Made by a program: the position numbers and the translations under genes. The notes beneath the pieces are model-generated. The model made no database searches. It had not been told where the DNA came from and worked only from the letters and a program-made list of their open reading frames with translations. A stretch of DNA of 64,000 bases from Pseudarthrobacter oxydans (GTDB lineage Bacteria > Actinomycetota > Actinomycetes > Actinomycetales > Micrococcaceae). The stretch lies in NCBI RefSeq assembly GCF_013314975.1, contig NZ_JABTYH010000014.1, positions 1 to 64,000 of the forward strand, read 5' to 3'. Of this stretch, positions 44,402-52,988 are shown piece after piece; within the stretch, counting starts at the first letter, position 1; each line of letters starts with the position of its first letter.

Positions 44402-45646
44402 GTGAACGCAGGCCACAACAGCGCAGTTCAGCCCCGCGCCATCATCACCGGCGCCGGAACCATCAATCCGGTGGGTTCCACGGTCTCCGAGACCTGGGCC
44501 GGGCTGGTCGCGGGGAAATCCGGCATCGCCGCCCTTGGGGATGCCTGGACCGAACAGCTGCCCGTGAAGATCGCCGGGCAGGTCACCGCGGATCTCTCGG
44601 AGCACCTGAGCACCCGCGAGATGAAGCGGATGGACCGGTGCGGGCAGCTGGCGCTTATTGCTGCCCGGGAGGCGTGGGCCCAGGCTGGCGCCCCGGAGGT
44701 GGACCCGGAGCGTTTCGCCGTGGTGATCGGATCAGCCTACGGAGGGCTGGGCTCCACGCTGGAGCAGGACCGGACCCTCGCCGCCTCGGGCCCCCGCAAG
44801 GTCTCGCCGCACACGCTGACCAGGCTGATGGTCAACGGCCCCGCGGCCTGGGTGTCCATCGACCTCGGCGCCCGCGGCGGTGCGCGCACTCCGGTCAGCG
44901 CGTGCGCCTCAGGGGCTGAGGCGATTGTCCAGGCAGCCGAGATGATCCGCTCAGGAGCGGCCGACGTCGTTATTGCCGGCGGCGTTGACGCCTCCGTGAA
45001 TGACCTGGTCATCACGGGTTTCTCCCAGATCCGCGCGCTGTCCACCCGCAACGATGACCCGCAGCGCGCATCACGTCCGTTCGACGGCGGCCGCGACGGC
45101 TTTGTCCTCGCCGAAGGCGCTGCCGTGGTGGTGCTGGAGAGCGAAGAGCACGCCCGCGCCCGCGGCGCCGGGATGCTCGGGGCAGTTGCCGGCGGGGCGG
45201 TAACGTCAGACGCCAACGACATCGTGGCAGCCGACCCCGCCATGCAGCGGCGGGTCATGCAGAAGGCCCTCGAGTCCGCGGGCCTGGCTGCGGAAGACAT
45301 CGGTTTTATCCACGCCCACGCCACCTCCACGCCGGTGGGGGACAAGCTTGAGGGCCAGGCCATCAACGCGATTTTTGGTGCGGAGGTGCCGGTCACGTCC
45401 ACCAAGGGCCACACCGGCCACCTCCTCGGCGGTGCCGGCTCCCTGGCCGCCGTGGTGGTTGTCGAGGCGCTGCGGACCGGGCTGCTTCCCGGGACCTTGA
45501 ACGTCCAGGAACTGGACTCCGAAGTGGACCTCAACGTTGTTACCGAAGACGCCCACCGGCTCCAGCCGGGCTACAGCCCGGCCGGGCTGGTGAACGCCTT
45601 CGGCTTCGGCGGGCACAGTGTTGCCCTGGTGATCACCGGCGCCTAG
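44402..45646 (+). CDS. Beta-ketoacyl-ACP synthase II-like (stand-alone FabF paralogue)
   Basis: A 414-residue condensing enzyme with an intact Cys-His-His centre: Cys168 in VSACASGAEA, His306 in HAHATSTPVGD and His340 in KGHTGHLLGGAG. It would extend an acyl-ACP with malonyl-ACP. There is no acyl carrier protein, FabD or FabH gene nearby, so this is either the housekeeping FabF placed outside the fab cluster or a specialised paralogue. It starts 5 nt after prfC. A hairpin GCACCCC/GGGGTGC (45706-45727) lies downstream. Confidence 0.88.
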   Translation: MNAGHNSAVQPRAIITGAGTINPVGSTVSETWAGLVAGKSGIAALGDAWTEQLPVKIAGQVTADLSEHLSTREMKRMDRCGQLALIAAREAWAQAGAPEVDPERFAVVIGSAYGGLGSTLEQDRTLAASGPRKVSPHTLTRLMVNGPAAWVSIDLGARGGARTPVSACASGAEAIVQAAEMIRSGAADVVIAGGVDASVNDLVITGFSQIRALSTRNDDPQRASRPFDGGRDGFVLAEGAAVVVLESEEHARARGAGMLGAVAGGAVTSDANDIVAADPAMQRRVMQKALESAGLAAEDIGFIHAHATSTPVGDKLEGQAINAIFGAEVPVTSTKGHTGHLLGGAGSLAAVVVVEALRTGLLPGTLNVQELDSEVDLNVVTEDAHRLQPGYSPAGLVNAFGFGGHSVALVITGA

Positions 45647-45705
45647 GCCCTGCGAATCGGCCGATCACCCCGTCGCGCCTTACATCGCACCCGCATATGG
45701 ACAAC

Positions 45706-45727
45706 GCACCCCGGCGTGCGGGGGTGC
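45706..45727. terminator. Hairpin between convergent fabF-like and Nudix genes
   Basis: GCACCCC (45706-45712) pairs with GGGGTGC (45721-45727) around an 8-nt loop. No T-run follows, so terminator function is uncertain. Confidence 0.4.
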
Positions 45728-45781
45728 AAAGACCATTGACGGGTGCCCGACGCCCGGCTAGTGGGAGACGCAGGACGAGCC

Positions 45782-46255
45782 CTAGGATTCCGCGCGGACG
45801 AGTTGCACCAGCGCATCGAGAACCGGCAGTTGCCCCTTCACCAGCTTGAGACGGGCTTCCGGTTCGGGGAACCAGCGGGCATCGTCGATTTCCGGGTAGT
45901 CCTGGATCCGGCCTGACCCTTTGGGCCACTCCAGCGGGAACGTGTTGCTGGCGATCCGTTCCGGCTGGAAGTCCTGCTCCGCGGTAAAGACGGTGATGAC
46001 CTTGCCGGAGGGCTGCCTGAAGGCCCCGAGCAGCCGGTAGTCCGCAGCCGGAGCCGGAGTCCCCATTTCCTCGGCAAACTCGCGCAGGGCAGCGGCCAGG
46101 GGATCCTCGTCCTCCCCGTATTCACCCTTGGGGATGGACCATGCATGGGCGTCCTTGCGGGCCCAGAAGGGACCGCCCATGTGGGCTATCCACACCTCGA
46201 AGCCGCCTGGAGCCACCCTCCGGTACAGCAGGATTCCTGCGCTCAGAACGGGCAT
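45782..46255 (-). CDS. Nudix hydrolase
   Basis: A 157-residue Nudix enzyme with a perfect box: Gly-x5-Glu-x7-Arg-Glu-x2-Glu-Glu-x-Gly (GEYGEDEDPLAAALREFAEE, followed by MGT). The N-terminal SAGILLYRRVAPGGFEVWIA and WSIPKGE are typical of NTP/NDP-sugar or Ap4A-type hydrolases. GGAGG lies before the ATG. The substrate is not predictable. Confidence 0.85.
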   Translation of the reverse strand: MPVLSAGILLYRRVAPGGFEVWIAHMGGPFWARKDAHAWSIPKGEYGEDEDPLAAALREFAEEMGTPAPAADYRLLGAFRQPSGKVITVFTAEQDFQPERIASNTFPLEWPKGSGRIQDYPEIDDARWFPEPEARLKLVKGQLPVLDALVQLVRAES

Positions 46256-46373
46256 GTTTCCTCCGGTGGGTGGCTGTTTGAAAACTGTCGGTTGTTGCCG
46301 TCCAACGTTAACCCGCAGTTCACGGTGCTGCTTTAGGTTATTCCTTCAGGCACTCTGCTCGAAGGGACCAGTC

Positions 46374-46646
46374 ATGGCCAGTATTGCCGAGGTGTTGGGA
46401 CGTCTGACGCCGGAAGAACTAGATGAGCTCCACAGCCTTGGTCCACAGGGCCACCTGCCGCGGCACCTGGTTGACGCCCTGGACCGGGCGGCCGGCGGTC
46501 CCGGCTCCGGCCGCGGCTACTACGTGCCCACCGGCAACGTGAACAGCACCGGCGGCCCGCTGCTGGTGCTCCGCAGCGACGTGTCCGGCTGGCTGCTCAA
46601 CTCCCGGCGTGACGACCCCGATTCGCTGCCACGCCACAACGGCTAA
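46374..46646 (+). CDS. Hypothetical protein convergent with radA
   Basis: A 90-residue protein (MASIAEVLGRLTPEELDELH) with AAGGGA upstream of ATG 46374. An N-terminal helix pair is followed by a Gly-rich middle and a polar end. No membrane or signal sequence. I do not recognise it. Its TAA is immediately followed, with no gap, by the stop codon of radA on the opposite strand. Confidence 0.6.
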   Translation: MASIAEVLGRLTPEELDELHSLGPQGHLPRHLVDALDRAAGGPGSGRGYYVPTGNVNSTGGPLLVLRSDVSGWLLNSRRDDPDSLPRHNG

Positions 46647-48020
46647 CTAACCAATCAGCAGGCTCAACGCCTCGGTGAGGTGCTCCACTTCCCGTACGGA
46701 AAAACCGGCCGGGATGGGCCCCGGCCCTGCATGGCTGGCTGGAACAACGGCATGCGTAAACCCGAGCCGGTGCGCTTCCTGGATGCGCTGGTTGATGCCG
46801 GGCACCGGCCGGACTTCGCCGGCGAGGCCCACCTCGCCGAAGGCAATCAGCCGGATGGGGAGGGGTTTGCGGGCCTTTGCCGATGCTACGGCCAGGGCAA
46901 CTGCAAGGTCCGTCGCCGGCTCGCTGAGCTTCACCCCGCCCACGGTGGCCACGTAGGAATCATCCTTGTGCAGCAGCGTTCCCGCGCGCTGCTGCAGGAC
47001 AGCCAGCAGCATGGAAACCCGCGAGGAGTCCAGGCCGCTGGTGGCGCGCCGCGGCTGGGAATTTGGGCTCTCCGCCAGCAGGGACTGCACCTCGGCCAGC
47101 AGAGGGCGGCGGCCTTCCATGGTGACGGTGATGCAGGTGCCGGACACGGGTTCCTTGGTGCGGCTGACAAAGAGCCCGCTGGGGTCAGCCAGGCCCTGGA
47201 TGCCGTCCTCGTTCAGGTCGAAGCAGCCAACATCGTCCGTGGGCCCGTAGCGGTTCTTGACGGCACGGAGCAGCCGGAGCCGCGAATGCCGCTCGCCCTC
47301 GAACTGGCACACCACGTCCACCAGGTGCTCCAGCAGCCGCGGCCCGGCAATGGAGCCGTCCTTTGTCACGTGTCCCACCAGGAGGGTGGTCATGTTCCGT
47401 CTCTTGGCCGCGGCGATTATGGACGCTGCCACTTCGCGGACCTGCGAAACGCCGCCGGCGCTGCCGTCGACATCCGCGCTGCTGAGGGTCTGCACCGAGT
47501 CCACGATCAGCAGCCGCGGCTCAATCTTCTCCACCTGCCCCAGGGCCTGGCCCAGGTCCGTTTCCGCAGAGAGGTACAGCGATTCGGCCACGGCGTCGAT
47601 CCGCTCGGCGCGGAGCTTCACCTGGGCCGCTGATTCCTCACCGGTCACGTACAACACGTCCTGTGCGGTCCGGGCGAACTTCGCCGCAACGTCCAGCAGC
47701 AGGGTGGACTTGCCCACCCCGGGCTCACCCGCCAGCAGGATCACGGCGCCCGGAACCAGGCCGCCGCCCAGCACCCGGTCCAGCTCATCAACGCCCGTGG
47801 GCAGGAAGGCGGCCGTGGTGGCGTCCACCTCGGCAATCCGGCGGGCCGGCTCCAGGACTGTAGTGGCCGCCGTCGTCCGCGCAACAGCGGCGCCGGTCTC
47901 CTCAACGGTGCCCCACGCCTGGCACTCGCCGCACCGGCCCACCCACTTGACCGTGGTCCAGCCGCACTCAGCACATTTGTAGGCGGGCGCCTTGGAGGCC
48001 CGGGAAGTCTTCGTTGCCAT
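46647..48020 (-). CDS. radA: DNA repair protein RadA
   Basis: A 457-residue branch-migration helicase. ATG 48020 gives the canonical N-terminus; a -10-like TAGGGT ends 7 nt before it (leaderless style). Order: C4 zinc finger (Cys16, 19, 30, 33), RecA-like ATPase with GEPGVGKST (98-106), the RadA motif KNRYG, and a Lon-protease-like C-terminal domain. It promotes recombination-intermediate processing with RecA. DisA, its functional partner in B. subtilis, lies nearby on the same strand. Confidence 0.95.
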   Translation of the reverse strand: MATKTSRASKAPAYKCAECGWTTVKWVGRCGECQAWGTVEETGAAVARTTAATTVLEPARRIAEVDATTAAFLPTGVDELDRVLGGGLVPGAVILLAGEPGVGKSTLLLDVAAKFARTAQDVLYVTGEESAAQVKLRAERIDAVAESLYLSAETDLGQALGQVEKIEPRLLIVDSVQTLSSADVDGSAGGVSQVREVAASIIAAAKRRNMTTLLVGHVTKDGSIAGPRLLEHLVDVVCQFEGERHSRLRLLRAVKNRYGPTDDVGCFDLNEDGIQGLADPSGLFVSRTKEPVSGTCITVTMEGRRPLLAEVQSLLAESPNSQPRRATSGLDSSRVSMLLAVLQQRAGTLLHKDDSYVATVGGVKLSEPATDLAVALAVASAKARKPLPIRLIAFGEVGLAGEVRPVPGINQRIQEAHRLGFTHAVVPASHAGPGPIPAGFSVREVEHLTEALSLLIG

Positions 48021-48090
48021 GGATTCCACCCTAGTGGCGGGCACTGACAATCACCGGCACCGCACTTGCCTATGCTCCATTGCAGCGCTG

Positions 48091-48159
48091 AGAGAGCGCT
48101 CTCTTGACAGTGATCCGCGCCACGCCTACAGTTGAGGAACTTGCCAGAGAGCGCTCTCT
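48091..48159 (+). promoter_or_regulatory. cebE promoter with two identical 14-bp operators
   Basis: AGAGAGCGCTCTCT is a perfect palindrome present at 48091-48104 and again at 48146-48159, centres 55 bp apart. Between them lie a consensus -35 TTGACA (48104-48109) and -10 TACAGT (48127-48132), 17 bp apart. The first operator touches the -35 box and the second lies downstream of the start point, an ideal arrangement for repression by looping. The sites resemble the CebR operator of Streptomyces (TGGGAGCGCTCCCA), so the LacI protein at 52989 is the likely binder. Confidence 0.88.
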
Positions 48160-48190
48160 CGGCGCCGGAAGTTCCCACAAAGGAGTGACG

Positions 48191-49507
48191 TTGAAATTCG
48201 TACGCCGACACACAGCGACCGCCATCGCGGGCGTGGCAGCCATGGCCCTGCTGGCCACAGGCTGCAGCAGCAGTCCGGAACAAGCAGCAAGCGCTGACAA
48301 CCCCGTAGAGCTCACGGTCACCACCTTCGGGACCTTCGGCTACGACGATCTCTACGCCGAATACGAGGAAGCCAATCCCGGCGTCAAGGTCAAGGCCACC
48401 AATATCGACCGCGGGTCCAATGCCCGAACTGACGCCTTCACCAAGCTGGCCGCAGGATCCGGGCTCAGCGATGTCGTGGCCATCGAGGAGGGCTGGCTGG
48501 GTTCCATCATGGAAGTATCGGACCAGTTCGTGGACCTCAATGAGCATGGCGCAGCTGACATCAAGGACAACTGGGTGGACTGGAAGTTCAAGCAGGGCAC
48601 GGATCCGGACGGCCGCGTCATCGGCTACGGAACGGACATCGGTCCGCAGGGGCTCTGCTACAACGGCAAGCTCTTCGAAGCTGCGGGAATGCCCAGCGAC
48701 CGCGAATCAGTGGCCGAGCTCTTTGGTGGCGGCGACGCCACCTGGGAAACCTACTTCAAGCTCGGGGAGCAGTACAAGGCAGCCACCGGCAAGGCCTGGT
48801 ATGACCAGTCCGGCTTCGTCTGGAACTCCATGGTGAACCAGATGGAAGAGGGCTACTACACCAAGGACGGGGAGCTGAACATCGAAGGCAACCCGGAGAT
48901 GAAGGACAAATTCGAGATGCTTGCGGCCGGCACAGCGGCCGGTCTGTCCGCCAACCAGACCCAGTGGGACTGGGGTAACGGCAAGGCGTTCGTTGACGGC
49001 TCCTTCGCCACCTTCGTCTGCCCCGGCTGGATGCTCGGCACCATTAAGGGCCAGTTGGAATCCGCCGGCGGCGGCACGGAGAGCGGCTGGGACTTCGCCG
49101 ACGTATTCCCGGGTGGGGCCTCCAACTGGGGCGGAGCTTTCCTTTCAGTGCCCAAGACATCGGAGCACCCTGCCGAGGCCGCAAAGCTGGCAGCCTGGCT
49201 GACCGCACCCGAGCAGCAGGTCAAGCAGTCGGCTGCCGCGAACAACTTCCCCAGCACGCTTAAAGCGCAGGAGAAGCTGGTGGCCGATGCGACTCCGAAC
49301 GTGGTGTTCAACAATGCGCCCACCGGCGTCATCCTTGCCAACCGCGCCAAGGGCGTGGTGGCCCAGTTCAAGGGACCGGACGATTCCGTGATCCAGGAAA
49401 ACGTGTTTGGTCCGGCACTTAAAATGCTCGACGCCGGAACGGCCGATGCTGACAAGGCCTGGTCCGAAGCGCTGACCCTCCTTAACGACCTGGTCGTAAA
49501 CAACTAG
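48191..49507 (+). CDS. cebE: Cellobiose-type ABC transporter binding lipoprotein
   Basis: A 438-residue lipoprotein. TTG 48191 is preferred because AAAGGAG sits 5 nt upstream; an in-frame GTG two codons earlier would have no spacing. The signal peptide ends in ALLATGC (Cys25). The mature part follows the family of family-1 sugar-binding proteins (VELTVTTFGTFGYDDLYAEY, DVVAIEEGWLG, GTDIGPQGLCYNGKLFE). With the GH1 beta-glucosidase in the operon, cellobiose or another beta-glucoside is the likely ligand. A GNRA-capped hairpin follows. Confidence 0.85.
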   Translation: MKFVRRHTATAIAGVAAMALLATGCSSSPEQAASADNPVELTVTTFGTFGYDDLYAEYEEANPGVKVKATNIDRGSNARTDAFTKLAAGSGLSDVVAIEEGWLGSIMEVSDQFVDLNEHGAADIKDNWVDWKFKQGTDPDGRVIGYGTDIGPQGLCYNGKLFEAAGMPSDRESVAELFGGGDATWETYFKLGEQYKAATGKAWYDQSGFVWNSMVNQMEEGYYTKDGELNIEGNPEMKDKFEMLAAGTAAGLSANQTQWDWGNGKAFVDGSFATFVCPGWMLGTIKGQLESAGGGTESGWDFADVFPGGASNWGGAFLSVPKTSEHPAEAAKLAAWLTAPEQQVKQSAAANNFPSTLKAQEKLVADATPNVVFNNAPTGVILANRAKGVVAQFKGPDDSVIQENVFGPALKMLDAGTADADKAWSEALTLLNDLVVNN

Positions 49508-49520
49508 CAACACCCGCTGT

Positions 49521-49544
49521 GGGGCCTCCCGGAAGGGAGGCCCC
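49521..49544 (+). promoter_or_regulatory. Intercistronic GNRA hairpin between cebE and cebF
   Basis: GGGGCCTCCC (49521-49530) pairs perfectly with GGGAGGCCCC (49535-49544) around tetraloop GGAA. It probably protects the cebE transcript or attenuates read-through, raising binding-protein level over the permeases. It also buries the ribosome-binding site for an ATG at 49548, arguing for the later cebF start. Confidence 0.8.
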
Positions 49545-49565
49545 CCGATGGAGGGCAAGAGCCCA

Positions 49566-50582
49566 ATGACAACCACCGTGAACCGCCCCGCCAAAACCCT
49601 GGCGGCCATCAAACCCAAACCCACCTTCAAACAGAGGCTCAACGTCTTCGACGTCAAAGCATCGCCCTACCTCTACATCGCACCTTTCTTTATCCTCTTC
49701 GCACTCGTGGGACTGTTCCCGCTGGTCTACACCTTCGTGGTCAGCCTCTTCGACTGGCACCTCCTCAAAGGCCAGGGAGACTTCGTGGGCCTGCAAAACT
49801 TCACTGAAGTCCTCCAGGACCGCTTCTTCTGGAACTCCCTGTTCAACACGGTCAGCATCTTCCTGCTGTCCGCGATACCGCAGCTTGCCGTGGCACTCTT
49901 CCTGGCCGCAGTACTGGACCAGAACCTCCGTGCCAAAACCTTCTGGCGGATGAGCGTGCTCCTGCCCTACATCGTCACCCCGGTGGCGGTGGCCATGATC
50001 TTCACCAACATGTTCGGCGAGCAGTACGGCCTCATCAATAACGTCCTGGGAAATTTTGGCCTGGATCCGGTGATGTGGAAGAACGAGACCCTGCCCAGCC
50101 ACATTGCCATCGCCACCATGGTGAACTGGCGATGGACCGGCTATAACGCCCTTATCCTGCTGGCCGCAATGCAGGCCGTTCCCCGCGACCTGTACGAGTC
50201 CGCGGCGCTGGACGGCGCCGGAGCCCTCCGCCGCTTCTTCAGCATCACCCTGCCGAGCATCAGGCCCACCATGGTTTTTGTGGTCATTACCTCCACCATC
50301 GGCGGCCTGCAGATCTTCACCGAACCCCGGCTGTTCGATCCCGCGACCGCAGGCGGCTCCCAACGGCAGTTCCAGACCACCGTGCTGTACCTCTGGGAGA
50401 TGGCCTTCCAGCGCCAGAACTTCGGCAAGGCTTCCACCATCGCCTGGCTCCTCTTCCTGATCATCGTGCTGTTCGGTGTCATCAACTACCTGATCTCACG
50501 TCGCATCGCCACAGCCGATGCCGCAAAGCCCACCCGGTCAACAAGGAGAGCCCGGAAACGCGCTGAAAGGACTACGCGATGA
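49566..50582 (+). CDS. cebF: Cellobiose-type ABC transporter permease, first
   Basis: A 338-residue permease. ATG 49566 has GGAGGG about 10 nt upstream, whereas ATG 49548 has its signal inside a hairpin. About six membrane helices begin with YLYIAPFFILFALVGLFPLV. The EAA loop YESAALDGAGALRRFFSITL is near residue 212. The C-terminus is basic and Arg-rich. The next permease starts at an overlapping ATGA. Confidence 0.85.
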   Translation: MTTTVNRPAKTLAAIKPKPTFKQRLNVFDVKASPYLYIAPFFILFALVGLFPLVYTFVVSLFDWHLLKGQGDFVGLQNFTEVLQDRFFWNSLFNTVSIFLLSAIPQLAVALFLAAVLDQNLRAKTFWRMSVLLPYIVTPVAVAMIFTNMFGEQYGLINNVLGNFGLDPVMWKNETLPSHIAIATMVNWRWTGYNALILLAAMQAVPRDLYESAALDGAGALRRFFSITLPSIRPTMVFVVITSTIGGLQIFTEPRLFDPATAGGSQRQFQTTVLYLWEMAFQRQNFGKASTIAWLLFLIIVLFGVINYLISRRIATADAAKPTRSTRRARKRAERTTR

Positions 50583-51499
50583 GCACCATCGAAGAGGCAC
50601 CCCGTGCGACCGCCGGCGTCTTGCCCGCAGAAAAGAAGCCCTCCGGCCGCCCGGCACCCCTCCGCAAGCGCTTTGTGGGCTCGGGCGAAAAGCCAGGCTT
50701 CCTGACCTACGGCCTGCTCCTCGCCTTCCTGGTGTCCTCGGCCTACCCGCTGTGGTGGTCCGCCGTGATTGGCAGCCGCTCCAACGAGGCCCTCGGTGAA
50801 ACCTGGCCGCCCCTGCTGCCCGGAGGAAACTTCTGGACGAACGTGGGCGAGGTCTTTGACACCATTCCGTTCTGGCTCGCCCTGGGCAACAGTGTCCTGA
50901 TCTCCTCCATCATCACCCTGTCCGTGGTTGGCTTTTCCACCCTCGCCGGCTACGCCTTTGCGAAACTGCGCTTCAAGGGCCGGAACGGGCTCATGCTGAT
51001 GGTGGTGGCCACCATGGCCATCCCGACGCAGCTTGGCATCATCCCGCTCTTCATGGTGATGAGGACCTTGGGCTGGACCGGCGAAATCGGAGCGGTGGTG
51101 GTGCCCACGCTGGTAACCGCGTTCGGCGTCTTCTTTATGCGGCAATACCTGGTGGACGTCATCCCGGATGAGCTCATTGAATCCGCACGGATGGACGGGG
51201 CAAACATGATTTCCACCTTCTGGCATGTGGCCATGCCGGCAGCAAAGCCTGCCATGGCCATCCTGGGGCTGTTCACGTTCATGACGGCCTGGACCGATTT
51301 CCTGTGGCCGCTGCTGGTCCTCGACGCCGGCAACCCCACTCTGCAGACGGCGCTGAGCCAGCTGCAGTCAGCCCGCTACGTGGACTACTCCGTGGTCCTC
51401 GCAGGAGCGGTGCTGGCAACACTGCCGCTATTGGTGCTCTTCGCACTTGCGGGCAAACAACTCATTTCAGGAATTATGCAAGGAGCAGTGAAGGGCTAA
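50579..51499 (+). CDS. cebG: Cellobiose-type ABC transporter permease, second
   Basis: A 306-residue permease with about six helices and EAA loop IESARMDGANMISTFWHVAM near residue 200. The C-terminus LISGIMQGAVKG is typical of the group. Start overlaps cebF (ATGA) and its TAA overlaps the next ATG (TAATG). No ATPase gene is in the operon, as is usual for systems that share MsiK. Confidence 0.87.
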   Translation: MSTIEEAPRATAGVLPAEKKPSGRPAPLRKRFVGSGEKPGFLTYGLLLAFLVSSAYPLWWSAVIGSRSNEALGETWPPLLPGGNFWTNVGEVFDTIPFWLALGNSVLISSIITLSVVGFSTLAGYAFAKLRFKGRNGLMLMVVATMAIPTQLGIIPLFMVMRTLGWTGEIGAVVVPTLVTAFGVFFMRQYLVDVIPDELIESARMDGANMISTFWHVAMPAAKPAMAILGLFTFMTAWTDFLWPLLVLDAGNPTLQTALSQLQSARYVDYSVVLAGAVLATLPLLVLFALAGKQLISGIMQGAVKG

Positions 51500-52941
51500 T
51501 GCAGCACCCGACGTACCAGCGGCAGTGGCCCGAGGGCTTTATCTGGGGATCAGCGACGGCGGCTGCCCAGATCGAGGGCGCCGGCCGCGAGGGCGGCAAG
51601 GAAGAGTCCATCTGGGACCACTTTGCGCGGATTCCAGGGGCCATAGCCAACGGTGAAAACCTTGACCAGGCCGTGGACCACTACCACCGAATGCCACAGG
51701 ACGTCCGGCTGATGAAAGAGCTCGGGCTGGACTCGTACCGCTTTTCCACCAGTTGGGCGCGGGTGCGTCCCGGGGGCAGGGCCGTCAACCGTGAGGGCCT
51801 GGACTTCTACTCCAGGCTGGTGGATGAGCTCCTTGAAGCCGGCATCCTGCCCTGGCTCACCCTGTACCACTGGGACCTGCCGCAGGCTCTTGAGGAAAAA
51901 GGCGGCTGGGCCAACCGGGATACCGCCTACAGGTTCGCGGAGTACGCCAATGACGTGTACTCGGCGCTGGGGGACCGGGTCCAGCACTGGACCACCTTCA
52001 ATGAGCCGTTCTGTTCGTCGCTCCTGGGCTACGGCTCCGGCGTGCACGCCCCCGGCCGGCAGGAGCCAGCGGCCGCGATTGCCGCCGTGCACCACCAGCA
52101 CCTTGCCCACGGGCTGGCCGTGAATGCGCTGCGGCAACGCGGCGCCCAGAACCTCGGCATTACGCTCAACCTCAGCAACTCCATTCCGCGGGACCCGCAG
52201 GACCCTGTCGACCTGGACGCTGCCCGGCGCTTCGACTCGTTGCAGAACCGCATCTTCCTCGACCCCCTCCTGCGGGGAGCCTACCCGGAAGACTCACTGC
52301 GTGACCTCGCCCCGTTCGGCCTGCCGGACGTGGTTCTTCCTGGCGACCTGGAACTCATCAGCGCGCCCCTGGAATTCCTGGGCGTGAACCACTATCACGA
52401 CGACCTCATCAGCGGACACGCGGATGACGCCGGAAGCGACGGCCACTCCGGCGGTGCAGAGCGGGCCTCCGCCTCACCCTGGATCGGATCCGAGGACATC
52501 GCCTTTCCCAGCCGCGGCCTGCCGCGGACGGCGATGGGCTGGGAAGTGAATCCGGACGGGCTCCGCAAGCTGCTGGTCCGGCTGGGGGAGGAATACCCCT
52601 CGCTGCCGCCGCTTTACATCACCGAAAACGGAGCCGCGTACGAGGACACTGTCAGCCCCGACGGTGCCGTGCATGATGCGGAGCGTACCCGGTTCATCCT
52701 GGACCACGTGGCATCAGTAGGTGAAGCGATAGACCAGGGTGCCGACGTCCGCGGCTACTTTGTCTGGTCACTCCTGGACAACTTTGAGTGGTCCTGGGGC
52801 TATGGGAAGCGCTTCGGGATTGTCCGCGTCGATTACGGCACCCTGGAACGTACCGTCAAGGACAGCGGCAAGGCCTATGGCGGTTTGATAGCAGCCGCAC
52901 AGCGGAGCACGTCCCGCCTCGCTCCGGCACTGCCCGCCTAA
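51499..52941 (+). CDS. GH1 beta-glucosidase
   Basis: A 480-residue cytoplasmic family 1 glycoside hydrolase. The start FIWGSATAAAQIEGA, acid/base Glu169 in TTFNEP and nucleophile Glu376 in YITENG are all present, with WSLLDNFEWSWGY near the end. It would split imported cellobiose into glucose. The ATG shares one base with the cebG stop codon. It resembles BglC/Bgl enzymes of cellobiose operons in Streptomyces and Thermobifida. Confidence 0.93.
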   Translation: MQHPTYQRQWPEGFIWGSATAAAQIEGAGREGGKEESIWDHFARIPGAIANGENLDQAVDHYHRMPQDVRLMKELGLDSYRFSTSWARVRPGGRAVNREGLDFYSRLVDELLEAGILPWLTLYHWDLPQALEEKGGWANRDTAYRFAEYANDVYSALGDRVQHWTTFNEPFCSSLLGYGSGVHAPGRQEPAAAIAAVHHQHLAHGLAVNALRQRGAQNLGITLNLSNSIPRDPQDPVDLDAARRFDSLQNRIFLDPLLRGAYPEDSLRDLAPFGLPDVVLPGDLELISAPLEFLGVNHYHDDLISGHADDAGSDGHSGGAERASASPWIGSEDIAFPSRGLPRTAMGWEVNPDGLRKLLVRLGEEYPSLPPLYITENGAAYEDTVSPDGAVHDAERTRFILDHVASVGEAIDQGADVRGYFVWSLLDNFEWSWGYGKRFGIVRVDYGTLERTVKDSGKAYGGLIAAAQRSTSRLAPALPA

Positions 52942-52988
52942 ACTGAAACCCCCGGCACCTGTGCCAGCCAGACCACGGAGCGAACATT

